Shown piece by piece: positions 32,304 through 39,117 of a DNA stretch of 39,117 bases. Below the pieces are notes generated by a model. That model had not been told where the DNA came from, searched no databases, and saw only the letters and a list, made by a program, of their open reading frames with translations. The stretch's first letter is position 1, and every line of letters starts with the position of its first letter. Made by a program: the position numbers and the translations under genes. The DNA comes from Myxococcales bacterium (GTDB lineage Bacteria; Myxococcota_A; Polyangia; Polyangiales; Polyangiaceae). The stretch is from NCBI GenBank assembly GCA_947473045.1, contig CANJCO010000014.1, forward strand, positions 1-39,117. The letters are read 5' to 3'.

Positions 32304-34064
32304 CTACCTCCCGCACTTCGACGTGATGGACTGACGGTAAAAGCCGAGTTCGTCGCGCCAGTATTCGCCGTTGAACGGCCAGAGCACGTGCTCCTCGTCA
32401 GGCTTGACGAGGTTGGCCTTCGACTCTGACGCCGTCACCTGCGCGCCGGCCATCGCCGCATCGAGCTGATTGCGCTGCGCTGCGGTGATGTCGATGAGAA
32501 TCTTGGCGCCGTTGCGCAGGTTCTCGTTCAGTTCGTCGACGTTTCGCTGGTAGCGATCGCGGGCGAGCTGGCCGGCGTTGCGCACGGCGAGGTCGCGAGC
32601 AAGCTGCAAGGCGTCTTTGACGTCGGAGCCGAGCGTCGACTCCTGGAAGCTCGCCTTGGCCTTCTTGAATCGGCCGGCCTCGTCGTCGAGGACCTTTACG
32701 TATTCGAGATTTCGGAGCAGCTGGCGGTCAGAGAGGGCGAGCTCAACGATCGGCTTGATATCCGACTTCAGGTTGGCGGTCGTCGTCCCCTTGGCCTGAT
32801 CGTCGCGCACCTGCTTGAGAAACTTGAAGAAGGGTTCTTCTTGGTTATCGCCCTTGAAGCGGGCCAAAACCTTGCTCATATCGTCGTAAATCGGCTGATA
32901 TTTCTTCTGGAACTGCGCGACGATGGTGGTCGCATCGTCGTACTGGCAGTTGGCAAAGTAGATGACAGCGCGAAGAATCTCGGCCTCGGGGTAATACGAG
33001 TTCGGGAAGTAGGGGGCCTGAATCGTGTGGATGTTGCCGAGCGCGTGCGAGTAGTCGCCCGCCATGAAGTAGGCCCACGACTCCTCGAACAGCGCGTCAA
33101 GCCAGTACTCGCTCGCCGTGTCGACTTTGTTCCAGTACTTGACCGCGGCCGACAGCTTCTGCTCGTCGATCGTGGGCGCGTTGTTTTCGTCGAGGCGAAC
33201 CGACGCGGAATAGTAGGTTCGCGCCATCGACAGATAGGCGAGATCGCGCAATCGGGACTCGTCTTCAACGCCCTCGAGGCCGTCGTCAATCGCGGTAACG
33301 ATGTCCTGGAACGACTTCACGGCCGGCACCGACTTGCGGAGCTGCACGTTCGAAATGCCGCTGAAGAACTCGCCCTGAACGAAGTATTTGCTCTTCCGGT
33401 CGACCTTGCCGAACAAGGCGAGAGCGTCGTCGTACTGGCGGTTGCGATACTTGTATCGACCCAGCAGGTAGTTCAGCTGCCAAAACAGATCGCGCTGGTT
33501 CGGGTTGTTGAACTTGGCGATCTGGTCGTTGTTGTACTTACCCACGCGCTCGACAATGTCGGCGGGCTCGGGCAGGTCGGTCGCCAGTTTGCTGAGCCAA
33601 AGCAGCGTGTCGTTAAACTTGAGGTGATTCGGCTTGTCGGCGATCTCGCTGAAAATAGCATAGGCCGCCTGGTAGTACTTGAGCCGGTACAGCGCGATCG
33701 CGAGGTGAAACTGCGCGAGTTGCTTGTTGCCCTCGTCGTCTCCGGTCTCGCCCTTGCGAACGTGGTCGAGCGCGAGCGCCGCGTCTTCCCACTTTTCGCC
33801 GTCGAAAAGCCGCTTGGCCTGAGCGGCCTGCTCGGTCATTTGTCCGGCCATCGCAGCTTGTCCGTCGTCGGCCGCCGGCTTCTTGCCAGGCTTCGCCGCG
33901 CCCTTTTTGGGAGCCGGAGCGTCATCGAGTTCGACGGACTGCTGCTGCCCTCCTCGACCCTTGGGACCTGCCGCAGGCTTGCCCTTCTGCGCGAGCGCCG
34001 CGCCTGAAGTTGCAAACGTCAAGGCCGTAGCCAAGAGGAAAATGCGCGCCACCGGTTTACGCAT
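32304..34064 (-). CDS. gltC: Periplasmic TPR protein, GltC-like
   Basis: The 586-aa product has a signal peptide (MRKPVARIFLLATALTFATS, cut after ALA or AQ) and a Lys/Pro/Gly-rich segment of about 45 residues. TPR-like repeats follow through most of the chain (QAKRLFDGEKWEDAALALDH, FHLAIALYRLKYYQAAYAIF and EESWAYFMAGDYSHALGNIH), and a helical C-terminal region ends in SITSKCGR. The gene begins the C-D-E block, and its stop is 5 nt before the gltD start, so co-translation is likely. In M. xanthus the glt genes are split, with gltABC apart from gltD-J, whereas the paralogous nfs operon keeps them together. The GltC name rests on TPR content, size and this position and is less certain than gltD-G. 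Confidence 0.68.
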   Translation of the reverse strand: MRKPVARIFLLATALTFATSGAALAQKGKPAAGPKGRGGQQQSVELDDAPAPKKGAAKPGKKPAADDGQAAMAGQMTEQAAQAKRLFDGEKWEDAALALDHVRKGETGDDEGNKQLAQFHLAIALYRLKYYQAAYAIFSEIADKPNHLKFNDTLLWLSKLATDLPEPADIVERVGKYNNDQIAKFNNPNQRDLFWQLNYLLGRYKYRNRQYDDALALFGKVDRKSKYFVQGEFFSGISNVQLRKSVPAVKSFQDIVTAIDDGLEGVEDESRLRDLAYLSMARTYYSASVRLDENNAPTIDEQKLSAAVKYWNKVDTASEYWLDALFEESWAYFMAGDYSHALGNIHTIQAPYFPNSYYPEAEILRAVIYFANCQYDDATTIVAQFQKKYQPIYDDMSKVLARFKGDNQEEPFFKFLKQVRDDQAKGTTTANLKSDIKPIVELALSDRQLLRNLEYVKVLDDEAGRFKKAKASFQESTLGSDVKDALQLARDLAVRNAGQLARDRYQRNVDELNENLRNGAKILIDITAAQRNQLDAAMAGAQVTASESKANLVKPDEEHVLWPFNGEYWRDELGFYRQSITSKCGR

Positions 34065-34168
34065 CGTCGTGCTCCTCGATTCGATTACTGCCGCTCTGTT
34101 CAGATTCGAGCAGCCAAATTGCGGGTATGCCCGCGCCATGTGCTTCGTTACTACAGAGGCCGCTGCCC

Positions 34169-34198
34169 GCGATAGGGCGGGCAAGCAGTCTCGTTCAA
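34169..34198 (-). promoter_or_regulatory. Putative promoter of the gltC-D-E operon, overlapped by an inverted repeat
   Basis: On the minus strand TTGAAC (34198-34193) and TATCGC (34174-34169) are 18 nt apart, giving a start near 34162 and a leader of about 98 nt. The inverted repeat TGCCCGC-N6-GCGGGCA (34164-34183) covers the -10 element and could be an operator. The -10 match is weak. Confidence 0.35.
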
Positions 34199-34447
34199 GA
34201 ATGTTTCCGTGCGCGCCGAAGGCCAGACACAAACCCGCGGCGTTTTGGAAAACATGCTTGCTTCGAAGGGCGAGATGGTACGGAGCCTCTTTCGACTTTG
34301 TCAAGGCGAAACCAGCGGCTGGCCGCGCATTCCACGGGCGCGTGGCCGGTCGTCCGAGCGGCATGGTGGCCGGCGAGACGGAAGTCGCCGGCGCCGGCCA
34401 TCCTGGAGTTGTGAACGGCGATTTGGCGCGCTGGGCCTCTTGCGTGC

Positions 34448-34477
34448 TTGACGCCCTTTCGGTGGCTCATGTAGCCT
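34448..34477 (+). promoter_or_regulatory. Putative promoter of the cysteine-rich lipoprotein gene
   Basis: TTGACG (34448-34453) and TAGCCT (34472-34477) are 18 nt apart. The predicted start near 34484 leaves a leader of about 100 nt before the ATG at 34587. The -35 is good and the -10 modest. Confidence 0.4.
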
Positions 34478-34586
34478 AGGGGTTCTACTGATAGTTGCCG
34501 CGCGTTTCGTTGCAGCGACGTGGTGCTACGGCGCTCGTTTTGCGGCGCTGCGTGCCAACATTTAGAGGCAGACGGAGAGCTCTCAG

Positions 34587-35231
34587 ATGACTCGATCCAT
34601 TCTCGCGCTGGCTGCTGCTATCGGCCTCACCGGCATTCTTGCAGGCCAGGGATGCAAGCAGACCGGCGTCGGTGACCCCTGCGTTCCTGAGCAGGAATAC
34701 CGGCAGGACTTCAACGGCTTCGACCAGAACGAAGTCAACATTGAGTCCAAGAGCTTCCAGTGCCAGACGCGCCTTTGCCTCGTCAATCACTTCCAGGGCC
34801 GCGTTTCCTGCGTTTACGGGCAGACCTCGAGCGGCCAGGGGCCGGTCCCGGGTCGGGCCGACGGCGATCCGGGTGGCGCGTGCACCGTGCCCGGCGACCC
34901 GTCCAAGAAGATCACCGGCGACCCCTCGACGAGCAACAAGGCCGGCGCAACGGTTCAGCCGCAGTGCTTTGGTCGCGAAGCGGCGAAGGCCGTTTACTGC
35001 TCCTGCCGCTGCGCGAACCTCGACGGCAAGACCGACGACGGCGCCAACTACTGCACGTGCCCCGACGGGTTCGCTTGCAGCCAGTTGGTTACCTCTATCG
35101 GCGGCAACTTCAATGAAGGCCTGACCGGCGCCTACTGCGTTCAGAACAACACCGTTTTCGACCGCGCGAACCCGTGCTCTACCAATTGCGATCCGACGAT
35201 CGCCAAGGGCAAGAGCGGTTCCTGCCTCTGA
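34587..35231 (+). CDS. Cysteine-rich lipoprotein of unknown function
   Basis: The 214-aa product begins MTRSILALAAAIGLTGILAG, followed by QGC, so the lipidated cysteine is residue 23. The mature part contains about 15 further cysteines, clustered as CQTRLC, CSCRC, CTC and CSTNC, in a Gly/Asp/Asn-rich chain without long helices. This suggests a disulfide-stabilised, surface-exposed module, broadly like EGF-type knots, but I cannot match a named family. The ATG has GGAGA eight bases upstream. The end of the gene overlaps or abuts the YraN-family frame. It diverges from the glt cluster, from which it is separated by the 522-nt region. Confidence 0.75.
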   Translation: MTRSILALAAAIGLTGILAGQGCKQTGVGDPCVPEQEYRQDFNGFDQNEVNIESKSFQCQTRLCLVNHFQGRVSCVYGQTSSGQGPVPGRADGDPGGACTVPGDPSKKITGDPSTSNKAGATVQPQCFGREAAKAVYCSCRCANLDGKTDDGANYCTCPDGFACSQLVTSIGGNFNEGLTGAYCVQNNTVFDRANPCSTNCDPTIAKGKSGSCL

Positions 35232-35593
35232 GTCGCTCGCGCCTCGGGCGCGCAGCTGAAGCGGTCGCTGTCGACTATCTCGTGAGCAGGGGCTTCGAGG
35301 TAGTCGATTGCAATTTGAGGGTCGGAGCGCTCGAGATCGACATCTTGGCGCGTCAGGGTCCCCTCATCGTCGTGGTCGAAGTGCGAACGCGTGGCGCCAC
35401 ATCGTTTACGCGCGCCCTGTCCAGCGTTGACAGCGTCAAGCGCGGGCGGCTCGTTCGGGCCGCCGAGCAGGTCTGGCGCGAGCGGTTCGCCGGCGATAAA
35501 ACCGCCGAGCGCCTGCGGTTCGACGTTGTCGCCGTGTTGTTCGACGACAAGACAACGCGCGTCGAGCACGTGGTCGGCGCGTTTACCGCATAG
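35174..35593 (+). CDS. YraN (UPF0102) family nuclease-fold protein
   Basis: The 139-aa frame contains the family core: LGRAAEAVAVDYLVSRGFEV, then GALEIDILARQGPLIVVVEV and a C-terminal helical part with LRFDVVAVLF. The acidic pair of the restriction-endonuclease-like site is present (EID and VEV), but the usual EVK lysine is Arg (VEVRTR). The start is uncertain. GTG 35174 and TTG 35186 lie inside the preceding gene, overlapping it by 58 or 46 nt, and give a tail unlike the family. The conserved region begins right at its stop, where only CTG codons are available (35222 and 35228). No function is established for the family; a Holliday-junction-like nuclease role has been suggested. Confidence 0.78.
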   Translation: MLYQLRSDDRQGQERFLPLSRSRLGRAAEAVAVDYLVSRGFEVVDCNLRVGALEIDILARQGPLIVVVEVRTRGATSFTRALSSVDSVKRGRLVRAAEQVWRERFAGDKTAERLRFDVVAVLFDDKTTRVEHVVGAFTA

Positions 35594-35594
35594 T

Positions 35595-36305
35595 TCAGCC
35601 CTCGAGCGCCGCCTTCATCGCGTCTCTGAGGTCTTCGATTCCCGCGATCGAGCCCCGATCGGCCCGTTCGCGTGAAGCGCCGCACGACGCGCAGGCGACG
35701 TCAGCTGCGCGGGCTCCCGCGAGGGCGCGCTCGAGCGCCGCGACCTCCTGGGCCTGCCTGGCTTTAAGCTTTTCGACCATGTCCTGGAACTCTTCGAAGA
35801 AGTCCTGAAGCTCGTCGCCCTTGCGCAGTCCGCCAGTTTCAAAGTTCAGCTTCCCGCTGCCAACCTGGCGCAGGAGGAGCTTCATTTTGAAGACAGGTCC
35901 GGCGACCTTGTGGGTGACGTAAATTCCAAGCAGCCCCATCAGTACGACCAGCACGCCGAGACCGCCGACGACCCCGGTCATCATGGCGTGCTGCTGTCGC
36001 AGGACGCGTTGGTCCGACTCGAGCGCGGAGTCGTTGAAGGCCTTCGTGAGCTCGGGGTTGTCGCCGTAGACGGGATCGTCCTTGATCGACATTTTCACCA
36101 CGTCGGAGACTTTGTTGCTCTCGGCGACGAGTTGGCGGCTGGTGCTCCACAAAAATACGCCGAGGATGAGGCTGAGCGAGAGGGTCACGCCTACGAGAAA
36201 GGCCGTGTATTTTAGCTGAAATCGGCTGTCGACGAGGTAGTTTTTGAGGCTGCGCTGATGGCGGCCTCCAGCGTCGGAGCCGGTAGCGAGTGCGGGTGTG
36301 GTCAT
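35595..36305 (-). CDS. HAMP-type membrane protein without an output domain
   Basis: The 236-aa product has a polar N-terminus and a first transmembrane helix (about residues 37-57: FLVGVTLSLSLILGVFLW). A short periplasmic loop of about 55 residues and a second helix (GVLVVLMGLLGIYVTH) follow. Next comes a HAMP-like linker beginning KVAGPVFKMKLLLRQVGSG, then a coiled-coil-prone tail rich in Glu, Lys and Ala. No kinase, cyclase or methyl-accepting domain follows, so any signal must pass to a partner protein. The tail carries one CxxC (CASC). The ATG at 36305 has GGAGA five bases upstream. It converges with the YraN gene, with 1 nt between the stops. Confidence 0.75.
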   Translation of the reverse strand: MTTPALATGSDAGGRHQRSLKNYLVDSRFQLKYTAFLVGVTLSLSLILGVFLWSTSRQLVAESNKVSDVVKMSIKDDPVYGDNPELTKAFNDSALESDQRVLRQQHAMMTGVVGGLGVLVVLMGLLGIYVTHKVAGPVFKMKLLLRQVGSGKLNFETGGLRKGDELQDFFEEFQDMVEKLKARQAQEVAALERALAGARAADVACASCGASRERADRGSIAGIEDLRDAMKAALEG

Positions 36306-36413
36306 CGAATTCTCCGCGGCTGCGGCGCCGCACGAAGGGCTCCGCGCGAAACTGCCGCTATCGTGCACGGTTGTGCGCGAAGTGTCATCAGGCTGCGTGA
36401 GCGCATGGGGGCA

Positions 36414-37268
36414 TCATTTGAAATTCTGCACGAACAGCTCCGCGGCGCGAGCTGCGGATGCGCTCATCAGGTTGTCCTCAGAGCCTCGGTCGCCGGCCCG
36501 AACGCCCGATTGCGCCGCGCCTGCGGGCACCTCACCGCGCAGGTCCTTGCCCGGATAGGTGAACACGGCGACCTTGACCTTCACTTTCAACGTTCCTGCT
36601 TCGTAGTCGAACTTATCGACCGACACGGCAAGGTAATAGCCCTTCAACTTACGACGCGCGACGACCGCCCGGGCGGCCTCTGCGGTCTCGACGCGGGGCG
36701 CGATTTGCACGGTTCCGAGAGCCTCGAGCTTTGCCCGCATCGCGCCGACGATCACGCGATCGACGTCGGCCTGCGGGCGCGCGCTGCTGTTGGCGACCGG
36801 CGAGATTGACACGTAGATCTTGGCGTTTGGAGCGCTTAGCGGGGGTGCGTCAAGTGGAGAGACGCTCGCCCCCGCTGGTGGCGCCGCGGGGGCCGAGGCC
36901 TCGACGGCTGCGACCGCGCGCGTGAGCTGCAGCTTCACGGAGTCGTTCGTTTCGGCGGCAACGCGCGCCCTCATGCAGGCGAGGGACGACGCCTTCGCCA
37001 AGCGCTTGAGGCCCGCAGCGGCTGCTTGTCGGACCACTTCGCTGGTGTCCGACAACCCAGCGCACAGGGGAAGCACCGCGGCTTCGTCGTTGGTCGCGCC
37101 AAGAGCAAGCGCCGCGTTGGTGCGCACGCGAAAGTCCTCTGCCTTCATGCGATCGATCAAGAACGTTGTTCGATCGTCGGCGCGGGCCACCCCCGCCGAA
37201 ATGCAGACTAAAGCCGCAAGGGACGCCAGCAGGCGAAACACAAAACGATACGTGCGGGAGTTGAGCAA
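36414..37268 (-). CDS. Secreted HEAT-repeat protein
   Basis: The 284-aa product starts at a TTG preceded by GAGG eight bases away. Its signal peptide (MLNSRTYRFVFRLLASLAAL, cleavage near ARA) leads into two to three HEAT-like helical repeats (DFRVRTNAALALGATNDEAA and VVRQAAAAGLKRLAKAS). A Pro/Ala linker follows, then a C-terminal alpha/beta domain (KIYVSISPVANSSARPQADV, RRKLKGYYLAVSVDKFDYEA, KVKVAVFTYPGKDLRGEVP). The C-terminal part resembles the lipoprotein-associated domain often seen with HEAT repeats in myxobacteria, but no activity is known. A GTG at 37241 would shorten the signal and is a weaker alternative. It diverges from the last gene by 104 nt. Confidence 0.75.
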   Translation of the reverse strand: MLNSRTYRFVFRLLASLAALVCISAGVARADDRTTFLIDRMKAEDFRVRTNAALALGATNDEAAVLPLCAGLSDTSEVVRQAAAAGLKRLAKASSLACMRARVAAETNDSVKLQLTRAVAAVEASAPAAPPAGASVSPLDAPPLSAPNAKIYVSISPVANSSARPQADVDRVIVGAMRAKLEALGTVQIAPRVETAEAARAVVARRKLKGYYLAVSVDKFDYEAGTLKVKVKVAVFTYPGKDLRGEVPAGAAQSGVRAGDRGSEDNLMSASAARAAELFVQNFK

Positions 37269-37372
37269 CGCGCTGGCCTCAGGGATCTCAGACGTTCGAT
37301 CTACTCCGAAGCTTCACCAGTGAATGCGCCGACGTGCGATCGACGTGCCGTTTCGTCGTAGAGTGTGTGCCG

Positions 37373-39117
37373 ATGCGCGCACGCGTAATTTTCTGCGCCG
37401 TGACGTGTCTCGCGGCCGTTTGCAGCCCGCAGGGCGCCCGGGCGGCGCCTTTGCTCAAGATTCGCGGGCACCTCGTGCTCGATGCGCAGGCGCGCGGCAA
37501 CCACGAAGGGCTGGTCCTTAATGGACGACTCACCGACGACCTCGGCGCACCCGTTGCCGAAGGCGCGGTCGCGATCGCGTTGCGCAGCGCCGCGCCGGCC
37601 CCGGCCGCCGGGGCGCGCGTGTCGGAGACCGCGGCGGTAACGTGCGGGGCGCGCCCTGTGACCGCTCGCGAGGCCGTGCTGGATGCGACGAGCGACGAGG
37701 CAGGACGGTTTTGCGTCCGATTGCCTCTCGCTGCCGGCCGCTTTTCAGTCGCGATCCGCGCAGACGCTTCGAGCGACTATGAGGGAGCCGCCATCGAGCT
37801 TCCGTTCGAGATCGGAAGGCGAACCGTTTCGCTGCACTTCGACCCGGAAGTACGGACGGCATCCATCGATGCGACCGAGCTGAATCTCGAGGCGGTGGCC
37901 GCATTCGAAGATGACGCGGGCGGGCTCGCCGCCCCCGCGCTAACGGTCACGTTGGAGCGCGAAGACGGCGCCAGGCTCGCAAGCGGTGACACCGACGCGA
38001 GCGGTCGCGCGAGACTCCGCGTAGACGCCACGAAGCTGGGCGCTCCGGGGCCGGGAATGCTGCGGCTTCGCTATGCAGGCAACGCGAGCAACGCAGACTG
38101 CATGCATACTGCATCTTTTAATCGTTCAGCCCGCGTCACGCTTGCGCCTGCAGAGCTGGTCGTAGGTGGCGCGCCCGAAGACGGGATAGCGATCCCGATC
38201 ATCGCAAACACGAAGGCGGGTCCGGTGATGTCCGGCAGCATCGAGGCCACCATCGGCGACCGGTCGGTCGGGGCGGCGCCGGTTCGCTCGGGACGGGCGG
38301 ACCTCCTCGTGAGCTTCCCGGCGCATTCGGCCGGTGACGTGCCGCTACGCGTTCGCTACGCGCCCGATACTCCGTGGGTGCTGGGCGGCGATCCGCTTCT
38401 GATTAACGTGCCCGTTCATGCGCCGGTGCCGACGCGTCAGTGGCCGCTCCTTGGAGGCGCCGCGCTGCTCGCGGTCTGGCTTATCGCGGGTCGGTTGAGG
38501 TCGGCACGCCGGAGCGCAGCGGCACACACCGCAACGTTGCGCGGCTCCGCGCAAGCGAGTTCCGGGGTGGCAGAAATTGCCATCGTGCGAGCCCTGACGC
38601 AGTCGGATCAGCATCGCTCGCTGGCGGGTACAGTCATCGACGCGCACGACCGGTCGCCCGTGGCAGGCGCGCACGTCAGCGTCGAGCAGCGCGAGATGAC
38701 CGAGGTTCGCGTCGTCGTCGCCGGAGTAACCGGCGCGGACGGGCGCTTCGAGTTGCAGCTGGCCGCCCTCTCCGGGCCCGCCGATCTCGTCGCAGAAGGA
38801 GCGTTGCACGCGTCGCTGCGGCTGCCCCTGCCTCGCGCGCAAACCGTCGAAATCGCGCTGGTATTGAGAAAGCGACGCATGGTCGATGAGCTCGTGCGGT
38901 GGGCACGCCGGCGAGGTGCGCCTTTCGACGCGACTCCGGACGCCACACCGGGGCACGTTCGCGCCGCCGGCGGGGAGCGCGAGCCCGACGTCGCCGCGTG
39001 GGCCGAGGCCGTGGAAAACGCCGCCTTCAGCGACGCGGCGATCGACGCCGAAGCGGAAGCCCGCATCGCGTTGGCCACCCCGAATCGGGGCGCCACCTCC
39101 GGCGACCCGCGAAACGC
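37373..39117 (+). CDS. Secreted, membrane-anchored protein with carboxypeptidase-regulatory-like domains (3' end cut by the window edge)
   Basis: The frame from ATG 37373 stays open for 581 codons to the window end; no stop is reached. It begins MRARVIFCAVTCLAAVCSPQ with cleavage near ARA. Several Ig-like beta domains follow (GLVLNGRLTDDLGAPVAEGA, SIDATELNLEAVAAFEDDAG, ARVTLAPAELVVGGAPEDG). One transmembrane helix comes near residue 366 (QWPLLGGAALLAVWLIAG). A carboxypeptidase-regulatory-like fold comes after it (LAGTVIDAHDRSPVAGAHVS, VTGADGRFELQLA). The end is charged and may enter another helical domain. It would sit in the inner membrane with domains on both sides. In myxobacteria such genes often precede a MoxR-ATPase/DUF58 cluster; that is outside the window and only a guess. 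Confidence 0.72.
   Translation, partial: MRARVIFCAVTCLAAVCSPQGARAAPLLKIRGHLVLDAQARGNHEGLVLNGRLTDDLGAPVAEGAVAIALRSAAPAPAAGARVSETAAVTCGARPVTAREAVLDATSDEAGRFCVRLPLAAGRFSVAIRADASSDYEGAAIELPFEIGRRTVSLHFDPEVRTASIDATELNLEAVAAFEDDAGGLAAPALTVTLEREDGARLASGDTDASGRARLRVDATKLGAPGPGMLRLRYAGNASNADCMHTASFNRSARVTLAPAELVVGGAPEDGIAIPIIANTKAGPVMSGSIEATIGDRSVGAAPVRSGRADLLVSFPAHSAGDVPLRVRYAPDTPWVLGGDPLLINVPVHAPVPTRQWPLLGGAALLAVWLIAGRLRSARRSAAAHTATLRGSAQASSGVAEIAIVRALTQSDQHRSLAGTVIDAHDRSPVAGAHVSVEQREMTEVRVVVAGVTGADGRFELQLAALSGPADLVAEGALHASLRLPLPRAQTVEIALVLRKRRMVDELVRWARRRGAPFDATPDATPGHVRAAGGEREPDVAAWAEAVENAAFSDAAIDAEAEARIALATPNRGATSGDPRN

Larger units (their letters stand above)
34065..34586. other. Divergent intergenic region between gltC and the cysteine-rich lipoprotein gene
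   Basis: This 522-nt stretch is the longest non-coding gap in the window. It holds a promoter-like site toward each side (34169-34198 minus and 34448-34477 plus) and an inverted repeat at 34164-34183. No open frame in it has recognisable protein content and no RNA gene is evident. The middle, 34200-34440, shows nothing I can assign. Confidence 0.6.

Noticed and set aside
37330-37350. Short direct repeat CGACGTGC spaced by three bases between the divergent HEAT and beta-domain genes
   Set aside because: Two 8-base copies in a high-GC region can occur by chance, and no promoter context supports an operator.

Overview
The window is a high-GC stretch from what looks like a myxobacterium (phylum Myxococcota, probably class Polyangia). 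The taxonomic call is an inference. It rests on a Glt-type gliding-motility gene cluster, many TPR proteins and lipoproteins, an FHA-containing sigma54 activator, and PEGA, HEAT and carboxypeptidase-regulatory-like envelope proteins. I recognise 25 protein genes, two of them cut by the window edges. I see no rRNA, tRNA, CRISPR, insertion sequence or prophage signal.

Region 1 (1-4364) holds the start of a minus-strand lipoprotein gene, then a tight plus-strand operon: ribE, ribBX, ribH, nusB, a stand-alone leucyl-aminopeptidase N-domain protein and a Nudix hydrolase. Spacers run from 10 nt down to a 4-nt overlap. The operon covers the late riboflavin steps. The GTP cyclohydrolase II half of the ribB fusion has lost its zinc ligands, and no ribD is present, so both activities must be encoded elsewhere.

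Region 2 (4371-8885) holds an AmiC-like peptidoglycan amidase with an altered first zinc-ligand position, a divergent YbjN-type small protein, a proline-rich single-pass membrane protein and a TPR/PEGA envelope protein.

Region 3 (8889-34064, all minus strand) is the centre of the window. Read in the direction of transcription it encodes gltC-like, gltD, gltE, gltF, gltG, a TPR lipoprotein, a giant TPR protein (gltI/agmK type, 3796 aa), an FHA-sigma54 activator and a lipoprotein. Family knowledge places these parts from the cytoplasm (GltI) through the inner membrane (GltG) and periplasm (GltC/D/F) to a lipid-anchored component (GltE). Together they form the trans-envelope complex that links an AglRQS motor to the cell surface. 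The motor, GltJ, the outer-membrane barrels GltA/B/H and GltK are not in the window. Promoter-like sites and two intrinsic terminators suggest about four transcription units: C-D-E, F-G, the TPR lipoprotein, and I with its regulator.

Region 4 (34065-39117) has a 522-nt divergent intergenic region, a cysteine-rich lipoprotein overlapping a YraN-family gene, a HAMP membrane protein, a HEAT-repeat secreted protein, and the first 581 codons of a secreted, membrane-anchored protein with carboxypeptidase-regulatory-like domains.
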